Source of the DNA: CAZKBP01 sp964551015
GTDB lineage: Bacteria; Bacteroidota; Bacteroidia; Cytophagales; Microscillaceae
Direction: 5' to 3'
Assembly (NCBI GenBank): GCA_964551015.1
Contig: CAZKBP010000066.1
Span: 1-16,109, forward strand
DNA length: 16,109 nt
The translations under genes were made by a program, and so were the position numbers. Below the pieces are notes generated by a model. The model had not been told where the DNA came from. It saw nothing but the letters and a program-made list of their open reading frames with translations, and ran no database searches. Shown here one piece after another: positions 13,703-16,109 of this stretch. The first letter of the stretch is position 1. Each line of letters starts with the position of its first letter.

Positions 13703-14428
13703 TCAAACGCTTCTTTGCAATTCAATTTCTGGCATTTCATCATAAGTTCGTCCATTGAGGATTCGCCCTGCTGCTTTTTTATTCTTTCCTCCCCACTGCT
13801 TGAAAAAGAAAGCGACACCTGCTTTTTGACATTGTTCCTGAATATCTAAAACCCAATCTGGATTCATCGGTCTTGGGTTATGTCCACTTTCTCCTCCCAC
13901 AATTACCCAATCTATGTTTTCGAGATTTAAATTTGGCAATGAACCAATTAATGGCTCAAGTGATAAAAACTTTACTCTTGCATTTGTCTGTCTTAGTAAA
14001 TCGATCCTACTTTCTACTTTTTGGTTTTCAACTGAAACCCCCATCCATACATTATGAGGCCACTTTAAGTCTTTATGCAATTCCAATAACCTTTCAGCTC
14101 TTTTTGTCAGTACTTGAAATACGTGTTGAGGATTTTCATTCATTACTTTAAAAACCTTCTTAATAAATTCAGCAGGCACTTCTTCATGGAAAAGATCACT
14201 CATGGAGTTGACAAAAACAACTTTGGATTTTTTCCATGAATATGGCACTTGCAAGGCGTCTGGGTGACATCTAACTTCAAAATTGTTTTGGTATTTTTCA
14301 ACACCCATTGCCTTTAACCTTTTGGACATTATCTCGGCGTAGCAAAATTTACACCCTTGTGAGATTTTAGAACAGCCAGTTGTAGGGTTCCAAGTCATTT
14401 CCGTCCACTCAATCGTCGATTGTGCCAT
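13703..14428 (-). CDS. DUF5131 family (phage Gp37/Gp68-like) protein with three-Cys motif (241 aa)
   Basis: The start STIEWTEMTWNPTTGCSK and the cluster C19-x6-C26-x2-C29 (CSKISQGCKFCYAE) are diagnostic for the Gp37/Gp68 or DUF5131 family, as are VFVNSMSDLFHEEVP, VFQVLTKRAERL, GVSVENQ, SLEPLIG, VIVGGESG and FFKQWGG. The fold resembles a radical SAM barrel, and the three cysteines could bind a 4Fe-4S cluster. The reaction is not known. It overlaps the stop of the upstream TcmP gene by 20 bases, so the pair is translationally coupled, the arrangement known for these partner families. Length is complete. An RNA or nucleotide substrate has been suspected in the family, but nothing here shows it. 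Confidence 0.9.
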   Translation of the reverse strand: MAQSTIEWTEMTWNPTTGCSKISQGCKFCYAEIMSKRLKAMGVEKYQNNFEVRCHPDALQVPYSWKKSKVVFVNSMSDLFHEEVPAEFIKKVFKVMNENPQHVFQVLTKRAERLLELHKDLKWPHNVWMGVSVENQKVESRIDLLRQTNARVKFLSLEPLIGSLPNLNLENIDWVIVGGESGHNPRPMNPDWVLDIQEQCQKAGVAFFFKQWGGKNKKAAGRILNGRTYDEMPEIELQRSV

Positions 14429-15557
14429 TTTGCTTTAATTTAAATGATACCTTGCAAGATTCCTCCTTGAAACTCTTATAGGAAATATAAAAAGCTTTTT
14501 TTCTTGCTTTCTTGCCGTTATTTAAAATAACTTCGAGTTCACCTAATTTTTGCCAGTTCGTAAATATATCTTTCGTGTGCGTAGGTAAAAAACCTTCCCG
14601 AAGTGTGTATTCATAGACTTCTCCGTTAGTTTTATTTCTCTGGGATTTTTGAAGATAGTCTCTTAGTTTATCAGCTAACGGGTTAGTTTTTTGTTGGTGA
14701 AAAAGGGTAGGTTGATTTCCCAAATAGTTCCATCCTTTCCCTTGCTCTTGATCAATCTTCCATTTCGACTCCAACATTTTTTCAAATCCTTTGATATGTG
14801 AAGTGAAAAAGAATAAGGAAAATATCGTATTATTACTTTTCTGAATCGTGAAGTTATCAACGAAATATTCGTTTCCCATAGAAGTCTGGAATGCTTTTTT
14901 CAATTCATCTACGAATCCCCAAACATTACTTGATGGATTCCAATTTTCTTCAGGATCAAGTTCTTTAATAAAATCTTTCAATGCAGTAGGAGTGCCATTC
15001 CTTTCAAACCGATACATAAATTGGGTAGGTAGCCACAAAAGCACTTCGGTGTTTTTATTTGCCATCAATCTCTTGATGTGATTCATTTTGATATGTTTGT
15101 ATTCATAAGGATCAACAAAAACAAATGCTTTTTCTCTATTTAATCCTTTTAGTTCACCAACCAATTTATCAAGGTATCTCTTATAGTCAATTGAAGAAAA
15201 ATCTAGATTCCCAAATTCAGGATAATACAGATTATTATTTAAGATTGCATTTTCTACTTTTTCAACTTTTGAGGAGTCAATATCATTAAAATGGCAGTCA
15301 ATCTTAGTTTTTAGTTCTCTTCTTGCCATATTTCTGTAATGTGTATTTTTTACAGCTTTCATGATAACCAAGGGACTACCTTCACCTCCATTTTCATATA
15401 TTCCTTCTCCGCAAAATAAGTCATAGATCTTGATTCTCGTTGTAGCTCTGTCATTACATATTATGTTCAAATACCTGTTCATATACTCACCAAGCAGATT
15501 CACTTTTGCCTCAGAGTGACTTAACAGACTTTTTTTAACATCATTACTACTCTTCAT
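14409..15557 (-). CDS. tcmP: Three-Cys-motif partner protein TcmP (382 aa)
   Basis: The N-terminal half is a SAM-methyltransferase-like fold: KIYDLFCGEGIYENGGEGSP (residues 43-62) is the glycine-rich motif I, CHFNDID (88-94) follows, and FVFVDPYEYKHI (145-156) is the DP[FY] motif typical of TcmP. The C-terminal part (about 285-382) is basic and looks like a winged-helix segment (DYLQKSQRNKTNGEVYEYTL, then FLPTHTKDIF). TcmP proteins are encoded beside DUF5131 proteins, which is exactly the case here with a 20-base overlap. The pair probably modifies a common substrate; its biological role is undetermined. The start at 15557 (MKSSNDVKKS) lies 29 bases from an inverted repeat that may mark the cassette edge. 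Confidence 0.88.
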   Translation of the reverse strand: MKSSNDVKKSLLSHSEAKVNLLGEYMNRYLNIICNDRATTRIKIYDLFCGEGIYENGGEGSPLVIMKAVKNTHYRNMARRELKTKIDCHFNDIDSSKVEKVENAILNNNLYYPEFGNLDFSSIDYKRYLDKLVGELKGLNREKAFVFVDPYEYKHIKMNHIKRLMANKNTEVLLWLPTQFMYRFERNGTPTALKDFIKELDPEENWNPSSNVWGFVDELKKAFQTSMGNEYFVDNFTIQKSNNTIFSLFFFTSHIKGFEKMLESKWKIDQEQGKGWNYLGNQPTLFHQQKTNPLADKLRDYLQKSQRNKTNGEVYEYTLREGFLPTHTKDIFTNWQKLGELEVILNNGKKARKKAFYISYKSFKEESCKVSFKLKQNGTIDD

Positions 15558-15585
15558 AAATAAATGTTTTTTGCTTGCTGAGAAC

Positions 15586-15619
15586 GAATAACACCCGAAT
15601 CTACGATATTCGCTTATTC
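15586..15619. repeat. Imperfect hairpin at the right edge of the TcmP-DUF5131 unit
   Basis: GAATAA (15586-15591) pairs with TTATTC (15614-15619) and CGAAT (15596-15600) with ATTCG (15608-15612), leaving a 7-base loop and a small bulge. The left arm contains AATAACAC, shared with the attC-like element at 13628-13698. Both ends of the two-gene unit therefore carry GTGTTATT in the same orientation. Confidence 0.4.
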
Positions 15620-15946
15620 TTTCTTTGAGAGGTTTCGTTTGTGGTGTGTAGCTAATTTAACTATTCCTACTATCACCTCCAACACTTCAACCTTGCAAAC
15701 CAGCACAACTTTGTGCATTTCCACATTGGTACTTGGTGCATTGTATCCACATTAGGGAATTTGTCATGTTTTTTGGCAGCTTATTAATTGAAATTAAGTA
15801 TTTGCTTTTCATCCACATAAGTATAGACTTCCTCCCAGCCTAAACTTCCATTTCCATAAATTTTCTTATGTTAAGTACACTTACTATTTATCATATGCTG
15901 AGGCTTCGCGTAGAGGTACAAATAATCCTCTTTTAGTAATTTTAGC
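15620..15946. other. Non-coding stretch with possible gene remnant
   Basis: No intact gene is visible. On the minus strand an open stretch without a start codon (15870 to stop 15784-15786) reads IYGNGSLGWEEVYTYVDE and looks protein-like, so it may be a remnant of a lost gene. A second short frame near 15890-15940 contains FVPLREASAYD. Neither is recognised. The GTGCATT/TGTATCCACATT text around 15710-15760 shows no clear repeat. Confidence 0.3.
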
Positions 15947-16109
15947 TTATTTAACGCGCTCAATTTCCACTCTGCGATTGGCCTGGCGACCAGCTTCAGT
16001 ATCGTTGGATTTGAGCGGCTCACTTTCGCCTTTACCCTCAGAGGTGATCTGGTGCGCGGGAATGCCTTTTTGGATTAAATAATCATAGACGCTTTGGGCT
16101 CGAGCCTGA
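15947..16109 (-). CDS. 3' end of OmpA-family peptidoglycan-binding protein gene
   Basis: The minus strand encodes the last 53 residues of an OmpA C-terminal domain, entering from the right window edge and ending in TAA at 15947-15949. The signature block is clear: RAQSVYDYLIQKGIP, then ITSEGKGESEPLKSNDT and GRQANRRVEIE, with the conserved D, T and the NRRVE arginines that contact diaminopimelate in peptidoglycan. The complete protein is probably an outer-membrane or periplasmic anchor of the kind very common in Bacteroidota. The rest of the gene, and any N-terminal domain, lies outside the window. This housekeeping-type gene marks the right limit of the accessory region. Confidence 0.92.
   Translation of the reverse strand, partial: QARAQSVYDYLIQKGIPAHQITSEGKGESEPLKSNDTEAGRQANRRVEIERVK

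Noticed and set aside
1..16109. tRNA or rRNA genes
   Set aside because: I saw no cloverleaf with a TTCRA-type T-loop and no rRNA-like conserved blocks while reading both strands.

Overview
The window looks like accessory DNA from a member of the Bacteroidota. The supports are a candidate promoter of the Bacteroides type (TTTG, 19-base spacer, TAnnTTTG) at 8617-8647, AT-rich genes mostly without strong Shine-Dalgarno sequences, and protein families common in that phylum. I cannot name a species. The core (about 3963-12364) looks like the backbone of a plasmid or integrated plasmid-like element: a repeat-rich candidate origin, a very large primase/helicase, and a ParA/ParB partition operon.

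Layout. 1-128 is the 3' end of an unrecognised gene. 129-849 has no gene but holds a multi-stem inverted-repeat element, a strong hairpin and TTACACTT direct repeats. 850-1168 encodes two tiny proteins on the minus strand, a degenerate zinc ribbon and a basic 44-residue protein, diverging from a three-gene plus-strand operon (1286-3039): a sigma-factor-like protein, a 135-residue partner and an ImmA/IrrE-type metallopeptidase. An Rpn-family PD-(D/E)XK nuclease gene (3063-3962) converges on it.

3963-5127 is non-coding with three direct-repeat arrays: seven 10-bp units, five and a half 21-bp units, and seven ATTCAY hexamers spaced 10-11 bp. All are in register with the DNA helix and all carry ATTC, so the region is a good candidate origin. 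The 1080-residue protein 5128-8370 combines a cysteine-free CHC2-like domain, a Toprim domain and an SF2 helicase. Its upstream region has a roughly 42-bp imperfect repeat and a candidate small RNA of about 90 nt with its own promoter and terminator.

8927-12364 looks like a maintenance module: a four-helix membrane protein with a long coiled coil and a C-terminal helix-turn-helix, diverging from a small HTH gene followed by parA and parB. The 149-bp divergent region holds repeated candidate operators.

12460-15620 is an AT-rich run of minus-strand genes separated by imperfect inverted repeats that resemble integron attC sites: an 88-residue protein resembling Trypco2, a 209-residue protein whose C-terminus resembles an effector-associated domain (EAD11-like), and an overlapping pair, the DUF5131 (phage Gp37/Gp68) protein and its three-Cys-motif partner TcmP. 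This may be a cassette array with conflict-system genes. The window ends in the 3' end of an OmpA-family gene. The G+C content is strongly mosaic: the primase/helicase is G+C rich, while the parAB and cassette regions are AT rich.
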